DNA of 64,000 bases from Dreissena polymorpha (taxonomy: Eukaryota; Mollusca; Bivalvia; Myida; Dreissenidae): NCBI RefSeq assembly GCF_020536995.1, contig NC_068357.1, forward strand, positions 128,698,903 through 128,762,902. Direction: 5' to 3'. Within the stretch, counting starts at the first letter, position 1. Each line of letters opens with the position of its first letter. Positions 1 to 12,329 of this stretch are shown here, piece by piece. The translations under genes were made by a program, and so were the position numbers. The notes under the pieces were generated by a model. The model was not told where the DNA came from. It ran no database searches and saw nothing but the letters and a program-made list of their open reading frames with translations.

Positions 1-1945
1 ATGGAGACTTGTATTAAATCTGGCACTCTGATATGTTGTAGACCGGAGAGAGTACGGTGTTCAAAGAAGTAGACATCGACAGGGGTGTATATATACGCTT
101 TAGCGTTACAATCGATATAAGAACAATAGATTGCAACTTCACGCTATAATGGTCAGATTTTAATCCCCGATATGTCGTGTCTTAATTGAATATGCCAGGA
201 ATGCTCATATTCCAAAGGGATAAGAAAAATGAAGCAAATTGTCGGTGGTTCGTTTGTAATTTACGTCAGTCCAGAAATTGTTAATTTCTACATGCTTTCT
301 ATAACAGTATTCAACAGAAAATTTTGCATTTCTGGTTAACTCAAACTTTTGTATTATATTTTTGTAAAGTGTCGGATAATCGGGAACAAAAGTGCCATTG
401 TTATTGAGATGATCGGCTTAAGAAGTGTCCATGAAAATGTGGCATCCGATTCTGTAAAATTTTAATTCCTCAAATATGTAAGTGAACTACAAATTAAAGA
501 TGCTGTTTCATTAATAGACATATTGATCTTGTAATTCGAATAGTGGACACGTTCTTGGTATGTTTCTAAGTTGAAATATGTACTAATCATCCATTACATG
601 CTGATTTAAGATGGAATTGTATCGTCTTTTTTATATAATCAACAGTTTTCCTAAAAATTCTTTCTTTGCAATACGACGTGCTATTCCAAACAATGTTCCG
701 TGTCCGGAAACCCAATGAATAAAAAATAAATGCGAAAAGGCTGAAGAACTGACCTCTCGCGTGTGGCTTTTGTTTTCTATGATCGAAGTGCCATCCGTTA
801 TCAAAGTATCCGCATTACCGGCGTGTAATAATGTGATACTCTGTCCTCTCTTGGAATTACGAAATAATAAAATACTAAATTAAAATACTAAATAAATAAT
901 AAAATACGCATCTCATTTCTAGGACATGAAAAATGTGATAAAAGTAATGGGATTTAATAGAGTATTGCGGGACGCCTATACTTGTATTTCGATCTGCAAA
1001 AGTTCTAACTTTCCACGATGCTTTTTTAGGGGCAGATGTAGATGTAGTTATCAAAGCCTATTCAGTTAATATGCAAAATTTCAAAGAATAAAGTAATAAA
1101 TCGTGTTGGGACCAGTCTCGAATGCTTTCAATAGACCTCGCACCAATGAGAAAGCTACTAAATGTGTATTGTTATCAAAGAAATGCCCCAAGTCTACAGT
1201 TAATTTCAGAAATATTTATTATTATCGTGTATTGTGTACAGAGTAATACATATAGTTAATATAGCATTACATGTATTAAAGGTTTGATTGTTTACCCCCA
1301 TATCATTACTCTTGTACGCCCCAGCAGAACATTTCAAGGAAAAAGTTTTTTAATGACTTCCTTTTCCACGATGCAACAATTTGTTCGCACTGTTACATTT
1401 CGTTGTTTCGGTTCCGCCGTTTCAAACTTGTGAAAACAATGTTAATCGCCAATTTAAAATAGCTAAACTTATATTATCATTCATAAAAAAGTTTTAATGG
1501 CAAATACTCCTTTTCGTAAAGGCAGGATTATCTTGAGTAAGTATTTTGACATTTTTGATGCAATATTACTTAATTATATTAACTTTACAATTATTACGAT
1601 TTTTCAAACTGTAATCTTTTTGCATATGAGCTTATTAGTATTATGCAGCTGAAGCTGAATGTCGATAACATTGTGACTGACTGGGACCGCAATAAAACAG
1701 TTTGCAGTAGAGATAAATTCCGATCATTTTTATTGCAAGTTTTGTAACAAAAATAAAATTTTAATGGTCGCCTTATATATACTTTTAATTATTAGGAGCG
1801 GGGTTTTTTTTCAAAAGAGGAATGGTAATTTAAACAATCTGAATCACTCGCAAAAGAAGGTCTGTAAAGTCCGTATGTTAAATCGGAGACGAAGAAAACA
1901 TGTTTTAATACGTCCCTGGTTGATTACTAATACTGTACAAGATAA
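1..1945. other. AT-rich region without recognisable gene
   Basis: I find no coding exon, RNA gene or clear repeat here. The longest open frame (1,764-1,952, 62 codons) is basic and low in complexity and resembles no family I know, so it is left uncalled. Base composition is strongly AT-biased, like ordinary intergenic DNA in this window. Confidence 0.6.
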
Positions 1946-2085
1946 GTATTGATGCAAAGCATCAAAGGGCGTCGGGAATTTCAGTGTAAAAGGCACTCAA
2001 TGAAGTTACATGGAACGATTTTTTTTCTACTGTAAATATTAATATGTTAGCCGATTATTTTAAACAAAATAGAAAAAGATACTGG

Positions 2086-2165
2086 TATAACCATTATCTA
2101 TGATGTTGTGTTATAACCCCCAAATAACCAATATCTATGATTTTGTGTTGTAACCCCCAAATATT
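2086..2165. repeat. Minisatellite in left terminal repeat
   Basis: Two near-identical units of roughly 40 bp built on ATCTATGAT(G/T)TTGTGTT(A/G)TAACCCCCAAATA lie in the left arm. The right arm at 6,826-6,945 has three units of the same monomer in inverted orientation. The copy-number difference shows that the array has changed since the arms became identical. Confidence 0.7.
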
Positions 2166-2249
2166 TCATAGTTTATTTTATTTACATTGGTTTCCTTTTT
2201 TTAACGGGCATCCGTGTGCAGTTTTCATTAATGGAACAGAACTGTGACA

Positions 2250-2857
2250 ATCACCTTCTAACTAAGATATTAATAAGCTATTAATAATCGGTTTAAATGT
2301 AAATCCGGAAGTTTAAACGCTGGATGGTGAGCGGGGTTAAAGGTCCATACCAAAGGGTCCATACCACTGGCAAGAAACGGGTCAGGCCTGCGGCCTTCTA
2401 TATGTGGTTCTTAGAAAAATGTAGGAGGACTTGATATTAATGAGACTTGGGTGCTGTGATGGAGCTCCTCATTGATAAGCGGCTGCTTCCTTTATCAAGA
2501 CTCATTATTACAATTAATAATTCGTGTCGTGATTCGCGCTCTATAGCGCCTTTATTAGTAACTAGGTGGTTGCTAGGATAGTGGAACAAAGAAGGTTTTA
2601 ATGTGTTTACGCCCCCCCCCCCCCACCGTCTCACACATATATTTCATGGGCATAATAGAAACAAAAAATGGTTACAATAAAACAGCATATTTATTTAAAC
2701 TAAAATGTCTACATAAAAACAAAAAGTTAACATAGAACACAAAAAAATAATTCGATTCTACTGGGGCTCGAACCTTGGACCTCTCACATGTGAAGCCAGC
2801 GTGTAACCACTACACTGCGGAACCGCTCGAAAAATCACCTTCAAACTAAGATATTAA
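2250..2857 (-). mobile_element. Insertion with tRNA-Val-headed SINE, flanked by ~23 bp direct repeats
   Basis: TCACCTTC(T/A)AACTAAGATATTAA occurs at about 2,251 and again at about 2,835, so the sequence between looks like an insertion with a long target duplication, or a local duplication. Its proximal end on the - strand (about 2,826 down to 2,750) is tRNA-like: an A box TAGTGTAGTGGTTA-type block, a CAC anticodon-position triplet (tRNA-Val-like) and a B-box-like GGTTCGAGCCC. An A/T-rich body follows and ends near 2,610 at a C-run. The T-arm and acceptor stem do not pair well, so this is a SINE head and not a working tRNA gene. A second copy of the SINE is at 6,379-6,610. Confidence 0.6.
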
Positions 2858-2999
2858 GGTTGTGGGAGTCTAATGGGTACTTTTCCAGAAACACTCTTTG
2901 TTATTATTTCCACATAGTAAATTGTATAACACAACTAATTGCAAAATTTTAAAACTTTTTACCAGCCGGTTAACTTTTTATAATTGGTTGAATACACTT

Positions 3000-4577
3000 A
3001 CCCCTTGACTCGGTTGGTCTTTTTCTATGGATTTTCCCTATATCCAAACAAGGACTGTTTGTAAAACATGCATGCCCAACATATGGGCTGTCAGTTTTAC
3101 TGGCAGCCATTGTGTAAATAATTTTTGGTCACTGACCTTGACCTTTGACTTAGTGACTTGAAAATCAATAGGTGTCAACTGCCAGTCATGATCAATGTAC
3201 ATATTAAGTTTCATAATCCTAGGCCTTATTATTTATGAGTTATCAGCAGGAAATCATTTAACTGTTTCTAGTCACTGTGACCTTGACCTTTGACCTAGTG
3301 ACCTGAAAATTAATAGGGGTCATCTGCCAGTGATGATCAATGTATCTATGAAGTTTCATGATCCTAGGCGTAAGCGTTCTTGAGTTATCATCCTTAAACC
3401 ATTTTACTGGTTAGAGTCACTGAGACATTGACCTTTGACCTAGTGACCTGAAATCAATAGGGGTCATATGCCTGTCATGTTCAATGTACCTATGAAGTTT
3501 TATAATTCTAGGCTTAAGCATTCTTGAGTTATCATCCGGAAACCATTTTACTGTTTAGAGTCACTGTGGCCTTGACCTTTGACCTAGTAACCTGAAAATC
3601 AACAGGGGTCATTTGCTAGTCATGATCAATGTACCTATGAAGTTTCATGATCCTAGGCCTAAGCATTCTTGAGTTATCATCCGGAAACTTGTTTACTATT
3701 TCGAGTCACTGTGACCTTGACCTTTGACCTAGTGACCTGAAAATCAACAGGGGTCATCTAACAGTCATGATCAATCTATTTATTCAGTTTCATGATCCTA
3801 GGCGTAAGCGTTCTTGGGTTATTATCCGGAAACCATCTGGTGGACGGACCGACGGACGGACCGAGGGACCTACCGTCCTACATGGGCAAAACATTATACC
3901 CCCTCTTCTACAAAGGGGGGAACTCGGTTGGGAGTTTTCTATGGATTTACCCTATATCCAAACAAGGGCTGTTTGTAAAACATGCATGCCCCCCATATGG
4001 GCTGTCAGTTGTAATGGCAGCCATTGTGTGAATAAGTGTTTTGTCTCTGACCTTGACCTTTGACCTAGTGACTTGAAAATCAATATGTGTCATCTGCCAG
4101 TCGTGATCAATGTACCTATGAAGTTTCATGATCCTAGACCTTATAATTCTTGAGTTATCATCAGGAAACCATTTTACTGTTTCAAGTCACTGTGATCTTG
4201 ACCTTTGACCTAGTGACCTGAAAATTAATAAGGGTCATCTGCTAGTCATTGTCAATGTACATATGAAGTTTCATGATCCTAGCTAGACGTAATCATTCTT
4301 GAGTTATCATCCGGAAACCATTTTACTATTTCGAGTCACTGTGACCTTGACCTTTGATCTAGTGACATGGAAATCATTAGGTGTCATCTGCCAGTCATGA
4401 TCAGTCTATGTATGAAGTTTCATGATCCTAGGCATAAGCGTTCTTGAGTTATCATCCGGAAACCATCTTGTGGACGGACCGACGGACGGACCGACCGACC
4501 GACCGACGGACCGACCAACCGACATGAGCAAAACAATATACTCCCTCTTCTTTGAAGGGGGGCATAAATACTTTTTG
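3000..4577 (+). repeat. ~147 bp tandem repeat, two composite copies
   Basis: A monomer built on GACCTTGACCTTTGACCTAG and TGAAGTTTCATGATCCTAGG recurs every ~147 bp. The block divides into two composite copies, about 3,000-3,925 (five monomers) and 3,926-4,577 (three). Each starts with an AAACAAGG(G/A)CTGTTTGTAAAAC leader and ends with a GGACGGACCGACGG microsatellite and a CCCTCTTCT(T/A)C(G/A)AAGGGGGG palindrome. A related copy is at 14,237-15,357. The open frames inside are translations of repeat and not genes. I recognise the type as a common bivalve interspersed repeat; its family name is not assigned. Confidence 0.75.
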
Positions 4578-5233
4578 CATTTTGTAATGTGATATACATA
4601 TATTTTGACAATTAACTAACAAAAAGTACTCAACTGGATTTTGTTAGTAGATACAGAATTAAAAAAGTGTCATTGAAAGAGAATTGTACCTTTGATGTCC
4701 AATAATATATGCACTTATCTGGATAAAATGGCAAAAACGACAACAAATGGTTAAAGGACAAGAAACTTTAATTACGTTTTATGTCACTTGTAGTGTTATA
4801 AAATGCATATATTGTACATATTTGTTTAACACAACATATTTTCTACACACTGAATGAATTTCTGAAAGTTTTACCGTTCCTATCTCAAGAAATTTTACTT
4901 TGAGTATGCCTACCCCAATTCATTTTCACGCAATGAATTTAAGTATAAATTTGTATATCACTTCTTTTTGGGGGTTTTCTAGTTTCTTATTAAAAGCTAC
5001 AGTTATAAACCATGACATGTGAAGAAATTTAGCAAACTTTGAATTATATAAGATTGAATTTGTATAAGTTATCATGTTTCTTTAAACATGTAGCACAATA
5101 ATATACAACTTATATTTTAATAAAAACAGCCAGATTAATGACAACTAGATGTATATAATTTAGTATTAGTATAAAGCCATTGCGTGATTTTGACTGGCCG
5201 CGTATAATTTGAAAGCCATATTATCTCGTTCCG

Positions 5234-6048
5234 TCACTTTTCGTCACTGAAAAACTGACCGATTTTAGGGACCACTTCACATAAAATATTTTTTGCGTTT
5301 GTGACTTTTCGTAGTCCCTCATTGTTTTTAGCAATGAAAGTATCCCTAAAGTCATCCTCTCCGGAACTAGAAAATATGGCTTTCAAATGACACAAGTCCA
5401 GTCCATATCCCGCAATGTTTTCAGCTGTTGGTCGCTTTAGACTTTTTATAGGCAACAGCACGTCTTACAATCTAATGTTCTTTGCCTTTAAGGCTTTTCA
5501 TGACTTAAACAAACTGAATTATGGATTGAAGTAACAGTAAAGATGTGGGCCATATTGTCAGTAATTTTACATGTTTTAAGCAAAGATCCCAGTGCTTCAA
5601 CATCATCAGGAGCACTGTGGGCGTTGCAGGTTGCCTGGAGAACTCGTTCACTAGATCTTCCTGTTTGTGTGACTGTCCAGGATACGATTTTTTTTAAACC
5701 GGCAAAGAGTCAACAAAACTGCTTACACAATTACAAAACGTTTCAAAACAGTGTGTGTTCAGCAATGCACTAACCAAAACCGGATAATCAAACCTGCGCC
5801 CATTATGAGCAACAAATATGGCTCTGGGAAACTTTGCAAGCCACATCAAACAATCATGTAGAAAAGTTTTAAATGATACACTATCAACACTTCCACCATT
5901 TACACGCATTATGCCATGATCATCAAAAGAGATGCCAATCACTTTCTGAGCTTCGGAAGAAATTGGCACTGTTGTCTGCACATATGTCGAGAACTTAAAT
6001 CCCGTCTTCAAATGCACAGCAGCAATCTGGGTAATATCAGGCCTCGAA
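5234..6048 (-). pseudogene. DEDDh (DnaQ-like) exonuclease exon, degraded
   Basis: The - strand reads through a 3'-5' exonuclease fold: ITQIAAVHLKTG near the start, the ExoII-type block AHNGRRFDYPVL, then an ExoIII-type HKQEDLV / NAHSAPDDVEAL block, and a C-terminal segment (GYGLDLCHLKAIF ... RKVTNAKNIL). The first acidic motif (DxE) is missing. The reading starts right after a good acceptor, TTTGTATTTCAG, so that motif probably lies in an upstream exon I could not find. The reading frame changes at least twice and contains stops, so this copy cannot encode a full enzyme. Proteins of this layout are often annotated as PML-like exonucleases in molluscs (recall, unchecked). It lies inside the 5.1 kb inverted-repeat element and may be captured cargo. 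Confidence 0.7.
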
Positions 6049-6378
6049 CTGAAATACAAAACTAAATTCACACAATGCTTATTTCATGAATTTTTTAATT
6101 CCCCTTTAAGTTTCATTCTGACGCCTTATATGATCGTTGGTTATGAGAAAAATCAATTTTCAGCACAACAAGCACATTACATATTGAAAAGTGGTTGAAC
6201 TCAAATTATCGCTTGTGAAAAGAATTCACCATTTATATGAATAGCTCAGAATTTTAATATACCTATGCTCATTCATAAGATTTATTACTAAAAGTAATGA
6301 ATTTATTTTTAAAAATTGTAATATTTGGAATAGCTTTTAATATTTATAATAACAATAACAAATATTTTTTTGCAAGCG

Positions 6379-6610
6379 GTTCCGTAGTGTAGTGGTTACA
6401 CGCTCGTTTCACATGTGAGAGGCCAAAGGTTCAAGCCCCAGTAGAATCAAATTATTTTATTTGTGTTCTATGTTAACTTTTTGTTTTGATGTAGACATTT
6501 TAGTTTAAATAAATATGCTGTTTTATTGTAACCATTTTTTGTTTTTGTTATGCCCATGAAATATATGTGTGAGAGGGTGGGGGGTTCGTAAACACGCTAA
6601 AACTTTAACA
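6379..6610 (+). mobile_element. tRNA-Val-headed SINE
   Basis: This begins GCGGTTCCGTAGTGTAGTGG, with a CAC triplet at the anticodon position (TTTCACATG) and a degenerate B box (GGTTCAAGCCC). An A/T-rich body and a G-run near 6,579-6,585 follow. It matches the SINE at 2,610-2,826 in opposite orientation over ~220 bp. Clover-leaf pairing is poor in the T arm, so it is not a functional tRNA. The pair could be independent insertions or part of the inverted duplication that made the surrounding element. Confidence 0.65.
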
Positions 6611-7085
6611 GTGTTTTCATATCAATGAGTACTCAACCCTTATCGTAAATGAGCAACGTAAGAATAAGTTCAGAATCATCTCCGCTTGAAGATGAGAAAA
6701 ATATGAAATTACGCTTACAAGATGAAGCAGATTTTTTTAAACCTACACAGTTATGTTCCATTAATGAAAACTGCACACGGATGCCAGTAAAAAAAAGGAA
6801 ACCAATGTAAATAAAATGGACAATGAAATATTTGGGGGTTACAACACAAAATCATAGATAATGGTTATTTGGGAGTTATAACACAACATCATAGATAATG
6901 GTTATTCGGGGGTTATAACACAAAGTCATAGATAATGGTTATACCAGTATCTTTTTCTATTTTGTTAAAAATAATCGGCCAATATTTTTATATTTACAGT
7001 AGAAAAAAATCGCTCCATGTAACTTCACTGAGTGCCTTTTACACTGAAATTCCCGACGCCGTTTGATGCTTAGCATCAATACGTA

Positions 7086-8713
7086 TCTCTTGATTAACTT
7101 AAACGTAACAACCGGTATAGCCTGATACTTATATCTTTAAATCATCCGGAAAAAAATAGTTTATTTAATTATCCAGTAATATCGTTCGGACATATTGTGC
7201 AATCTACATTTTTTCACGAAGAGAGCGACCAAAATCTAGTATCAACCACATGGCCAAAAGGTAACATCCTAAAACCATAAGCTGTCAGTATCCTCTAGTT
7301 TGATACTCGAATAAAACTTAAAATTAACGAATATCATGTGTACATGGACATTTTGTATGTATAATTATGAGTTAAATTCCGATTTGATACCAACACATTC
7401 AAATATTCATATAACAGATTTTATTTTCGGTAATAAACGTACCATTTGTGTAACATAAAACATGTTGTGTGTAATAGTCATGTGTTTTGTTTTTATGTTT
7501 AATTCAAATTGTGTTTTAATATTATTAAACAATGCACAAATTTCAGTCGCGCAAAAAAGCGCGCGTCAAAAACATCTCAACGATAGGCTTCGACTATCAT
7601 TTGCCAAACTCTTCGGTTACCTTTCTAGCGCCCTGACCACTGCAATCACAAGAAAAATCCTTTCTAACCGTGCACTTTTGTACAATAAATTGGTAATGTT
7701 ATATCCTCGCTTTTTCTATTTTATCTGAATAGCTTTTTTTACCTGAATAGCTGTTTTGCTTTAATTTCTTTAATTTAATTGCTATAATTTTGTATACACC
7801 TATTTTACTCGAACGTCTGCTTTGAAGAATATGTTTGCCCACGTGATATTCTAATACAGAATATAGGTTCTTATTTTAACTGGTAATTACAGACGCTCGC
7901 CGGCGGACTTACTGGGCTTTGTATATCATAGAACCCATATTATAACTATAGTCCTGTGTTTATTATATTTGGTTAACACATGGATATATGTCTGTCCGTT
8001 TGTCCGTAGACACACATTAAGCCAACGAAGTCCTTACCCACTTATCCACTCAACAATAAAACGTGCATGGACTGTTCCTTGTGAATGCGACAGCATTATA
8101 CGTAGTAGCACGATGCAAACAGCTGGGTAAATCGCTTCTATCTTTCCTTTAAATTGACGTAAAATATGAGTTATTTGATTACTAGACAATAAACACAAAT
8201 TAAATTTATTCAATTAATCACTCAAACTCCATAAAATTAATGATGGTGTGAATAAAAGAATAATTGTAATTATAATGTGTCGTGTATTGAAATACATAAG
8301 CAAATAAACACTTCTAAACTTATTCACAATAAGGTATATACAAAATAATACTAGTAGGATGTAAAGCAAATACTGAAAATGCATACTTTAAAAAAATGTA
8401 TCTGGTATTTATTATTCCATAATTTTAACACCGTATATACATCAAATAAACGAACTCTCACTTTATAAAGTTTGTTACACATGTGATACCTGAACATTAT
8501 AAGGCAATTCTGATGATTGATTTAAGACCATTAATAAGAAGTCGCTCAGTTAATGTCTCAATTTTGGTTCTTAATGCCATGTTGATAATTGATTTTGTGC
8601 GATTCATAATAACACGTTTATCGGCCACGTGCACCATATGAAAACAGCATTATTTATAAAAATTGAAGTCAAATAAAAAAATGTGGATCAATAATCCTCA
8701 ACAGGAGCCCTTA
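7086..8713. other. AT-rich spacer, no gene recognised
   Basis: I see no supported exon. The 88-codon frame at 7,462-7,728 matches nothing I know. The stretch at about 7,091-7,135 (GATTAACTTAAACGTAAC... CGGTATAGCCTGATAC) is repeated near 29,219-29,262, so part of this spacer is a dispersed repeat. Confidence 0.5.
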
Positions 8714-9581
8714 GGCCAAAAAGTTTTTAATAAAATGATTTTCGGACCCGCCGACTCTAATTTTTGACGAAACCAAAAAAAAAGATAAAAAAGAAAAAGT
8801 TCAAATGTGCTTGAATGTACCAAAAGCTATGCCATCATTGTTTGTTCAAGAACGCTCGCTTTCACCAGCAAAGTCTGCTTACTCCATTCTTTACATAGAT
8901 GGTGACGTCACTACGTAATTGTCAATAACACCGGTGTGTACACAATGCTGCTATCTCATTAACTATGCAACCGTCAAATGAAATCCTGAATATAATCGAT
9001 TTGTAAGTAAATATTTTATTATTTCTTTACGATTTTATAAAATTGATAGTATTAATATGAAAAAAACATATTATGAAAGCAATAAGAAAAGAACGATTTT
9101 AGTTCAACAGGTGACCGAAATGCGAAACCCGTTTACGCCTATCAACTTTAAATCTTCAATATTTACGCACAAATACGGTCATATTTTAAAGAATGAAATT
9201 GCATGTGTTGTTAAATGCAGTTTTAGTGAAGAATGTGTGCATATAATACGTGTTTTTTTTCGTTATTTTCAATGGGTACGAAATGGGTACCAAACTTCGG
9301 TTTTGTTCCGGACTGGTTTGTACCAAACGTTAAAAATCGCAAAATCAGCAGTTTTTAAAACTATTTCAAACCATGAATCCAAATAAAATATCTGAATTAT
9401 TTGAAATAGTTGTTTCTATTTTTTTCCTGTTAAAAATGTGCAGTTGTATCGAACATGTCAGGCACTTGGCATCCGCTGTGAACATTGCAAACACTTGACT
9501 CTTTGAACAATGGATTAGTGATGTAAATAAACTAATTTTGCAAGAAAGAAAAGCAGGAGTGTGTGTATGGTGTGTAAATCA

Positions 9582-9860
9582 TTATTATTATTATTATTAT
9601 TATTATACCGAATTTATATAGCGCCCTTTTCATGCAAGAGTGCACGTTCAAAGCCGCTTTACATAAGAAGATTTGACGTATCGCAGATACGAATACATTT
9701 TGCAACACTGTTTCAAAAGAACTCGATCAAAACTACTCAATTATACTATAAAACTACTCTATTATACTATAAGTACAACGTAAAAACATGCACAGTAACC
9801 AAAGATTAGAAAGATCAACAAGACACTATAAAACTACCCTATGTGTATAGCTATAAAAAA
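9582..9860 (-). repeat. LINE/SINE 3'-end relic with (ATT)n tail
   Basis: An (ATT)n run at 9,582-9,605 is followed by ACCGAATTTATATAGCGCCC and a TTCAAAGC-type block. Read on the - strand this is a 3' UTR ending in (AAT)n. The same end is very common in molluscan repeats (recognition, not checked). It lies inside the Harbinger-like element. Confidence 0.5.
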
Positions 9861-9980
9861 ATTAATGAAACAATAAAATCTAAAACTTAAACAATAAGTA
9901 CTACGTAAAAACAACAAAAACATGCACAGTAACCATAGATTTGAAAGATCGGCAAGACAAACCAGAGACAAAACAGAGAC

Positions 9981-10141
9981 AGAGACAAGGGTAACGTCAG
10001 GATACCATTACCACGAGTCCACAAACCCTCAAAGGAATAAGTATGCTTTCTTTAAAAGGGTAAATTCAAGTTCATGCTGATTGAGACAAGGGTAACGTCA
10101 GGATACCATTACCACGAGTCCACAACCCCTCAAAGGAATAA
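9981..10141 (+). repeat. 60 bp direct duplication
   Basis: GAGACAAGGGTAACGTCAGG and the following ~40 bases occur at 9,981 and again at 10,082, with only two or three differences, offset by 101 bp. It is a simple local tandem duplication. Confidence 0.7.
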
Positions 10142-10830
10142 TTATGCTTAATATTATGACATATTGTTCAATCTCTAGAAGAAATTGTTCTTTTAAACAA
10201 AACATGTATTGCAAGTAAGATTACTGTTGTTAATACATTTATGAGCAAATAGGTTTTATTATGTTGTTTGTATTTGTCTGCGGTATAGATTTTTCCTGGA
10301 CAATAAACTTTTAAATGTTTCTTTCTAACCTCAATAGCTTAGTTGTTGTTTGTTGAGATAAAGTATTTTTAATGCAACAAATGGATTTCTTGTGAAAAAA
10401 TACATACAGATGGCAAGTTTCAACCAAATGAGACAAAACAAAAAAAAATTAAATGAAAGCAAACAAAGTTATTTTGTTCCACGCACTTAGTCCACAATAC
10501 GCACAGGTACTATGATTAAAATGCTCAGCAAAAGAATCACCAAAAAGTTAATTTTGGACAAGTGAAAAAATTGCATAACATTTGAACCAGTAAAGATATT
10601 TTTAAAATTCAAACTGATTTAAAAACTGCAAATCAAGACCTACAGTCTAATTGTGATCATTGAGCAAATCAACATGTTTAAAAAAATCTCTGCGATTGCT
10701 TAGTTAAAAGAACTTCATACCATATCATTTTTGAAATGAGTGCATATTTGGTCACCCATTTTTTTCCCTCCTCCTACCCGACACTTTTAGAAAAAAAATC
10801 AGAAAATCATTTTATTAAAAAATTCTGGCC

Positions 10831-12329
10831 TTTCTGAAATAAACAAAGCATCCCAGTTTCTTAAAAAAAGCGCCTTTTTGCCGCAGAACTCGTCAAGCGT
10901 CAATGCATACCGTCTAAGCGTCTCATTGACTCCGCTTCTCAGCAAACATGTATAGGCCGTTGACCGTTCGCATCACTAAAAACGCGTGCTTTTTCACCTC
11001 GTGATCAGGATCAAGGGTGAACGTGAAACTGAAACATTATATTATATGAAAAATCAAAGCGCCGAGTGTTATGCAGTTAATTAACACTGGGTATAATCGC
11101 GTCGATGAAAATTAACAGCAACACACATTTAAATTGAAAATTACGTATTGAAAATATTGTTTTGAGAATGTGTCTTTAAAATATTTTTACAGTATGCAAA
11201 AAATGGTATATTCAATTTTTTTCTTAGAAACAAGTAACAAATTCTTACGACTTCGAGTTTTTTTTTAAACAACAACAACAAACCAAAATTATTCTTGATA
11301 TGCATCAAAATCACATGATAATAAGGTCAACGATACTAATTCTCTGAAACAATTTGAAATGCTAGGGTCACTAATTTGTGTAACTAACGACCGCGCGTGA
11401 TAGTGTTGCTCTTTTCAGTAACATTATGTTATAAGTTGACATCCCTTGGTTCGATTTACAACGGAACTTGATAATGTTTTCGACATCTGCTTTAATTTGG
11501 TGACATGTTTTGCCAAGGTGCAGGATCACATGACTTTTTCGGGTTCCACCTTTTAACTTGTATGGTTTTTAACGCGACGGTAAGTGGTGCTTTATTTCAA
11601 ATAACTTTATAAAATTATTTTTCTTAATAATTTCAACTAGTGCATAAAAGACATATTTTTGTGCTGCTTATGGCAATGTGTAATACAGCAGAATTACTTT
11701 ATTTAATACGCGTGTGTTCTTGTTCAAAAAAATCCATTCGTCATGCATTCATAATACACGGCTATGTAAATAGTATGTTTTACGCAACGTGAAATTTTGT
11801 CACTGATTACAGACGAATTCAAGGATGTATTCTTTAACCTTATGATATCGGCACAAACTGCAAGAAAAACCGTCTTTTATGTACTTGAGATTTTTGAAAA
11901 TGCATTACAATAACTTGAGATATTTGCAAAATTACATTATGTCCAGCCCGTGTGTATACCCCTGAAAACCCCGCTGATTCTGCATCCTGTTACACTTACT
12001 TTCTCAGCAGTTTGCTTAAGATCGCCTTATCTTCGTTCATCGCGATGCAGTTCCTTAAACATACGACAGGCCTACCTGCATGTAGTTAATTAAATGCCGC
12101 ACACAAAAGTATAACGTTAAACTGTTTGACATTCATTTAGACGGAGCTTCGTGGATTGCAACAGCGTAAACGGAAGGATAGATACATTCTTTACCAACCC
12201 AAAGATACATGTACAATCCTAACTATTACATTTCAACTAAAATACTTACATAACCAGATTGTTCAGCTTTCACACAACATACCAAGCAATAAGGCATATA
12301 CAGGTGTTTTGTTGTTGGTGTTTTTTTAA
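10831..12329. other. AT-rich spacer with a solo TIR-like end
   Basis: No gene is supported. At about 11,513-11,545 the sequence CCAAGGTGCAGGATCACATG followed by ACTTTTTCGG resembles the terminus of the foldback at 46,552 (CAAGGTGCCTGAACCACGTG then ACTTTTTCGG). I found no partner end nearby, so it may be a truncated copy. Confidence 0.45.

Larger units (their letters stand above)
1946..7085. mobile_element. ~5.1 kb element with ~300 bp terminal inverted repeats
   Basis: The two ends are long inverted repeats: about 1,946-2,243 on the left and 6,754-7,085 on the right. Each outer edge reads GTATTGATGC(A/T)AAGCATCAAA followed by a CGTCGGGAATTTCAGTG block. Both arms carry the same short minisatellite and an A/T-rich stretch next to a CATCCGTGTGCAG motif. 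The interior holds a broken DEDDh exonuclease exon, two tRNA-headed SINE copies in opposite orientation and a tandem repeat block. I could not find a target-site duplication: the flanks ACAAGATAA and CGTATCTCT differ. No transposase is visible, so it is a non-autonomous or degraded DNA transposon, or an inverted duplication. The superfamily is unassigned. Confidence 0.6.
8714..10830. mobile_element. Harbinger-like non-autonomous TIR element (copy 1)
   Basis: The left end GGCCAAAAAGTTTTTAATAA and the right end, read inverted as GGCCAGAATTTTTTAATAAA, are terminal inverted repeats that continue as ATGATTTTC and then diverge. The flanks are TTA on the left and TTT on the right, fitting a decayed 3-bp duplication. 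The GGCC-ending TIR and the PCCGCCGACYCTAATTTTTG-like subterminal block (here CCCGCCGACTCTAATTTTTG) are shared with the 3.07 kb element at 51,779. A 3-bp TTA target and G/C-rich tips fit PIF/Harbinger. No transposase or MADF-like frame is visible. Confidence 0.6.

Noticed and set aside
2750-2826. tRNA-Val gene on the - strand
   Set aside because: The A box and CAC triplet are good, but the T arm and acceptor do not pair, and the same sequence recurs with a SINE body at 6,379.
1946-7085. Polinton-type element as the identity of the long-TIR block
   Set aside because: It is only 5.1 kb, with no polymerase, integrase or capsid-like frame. Long TIRs alone are not enough.
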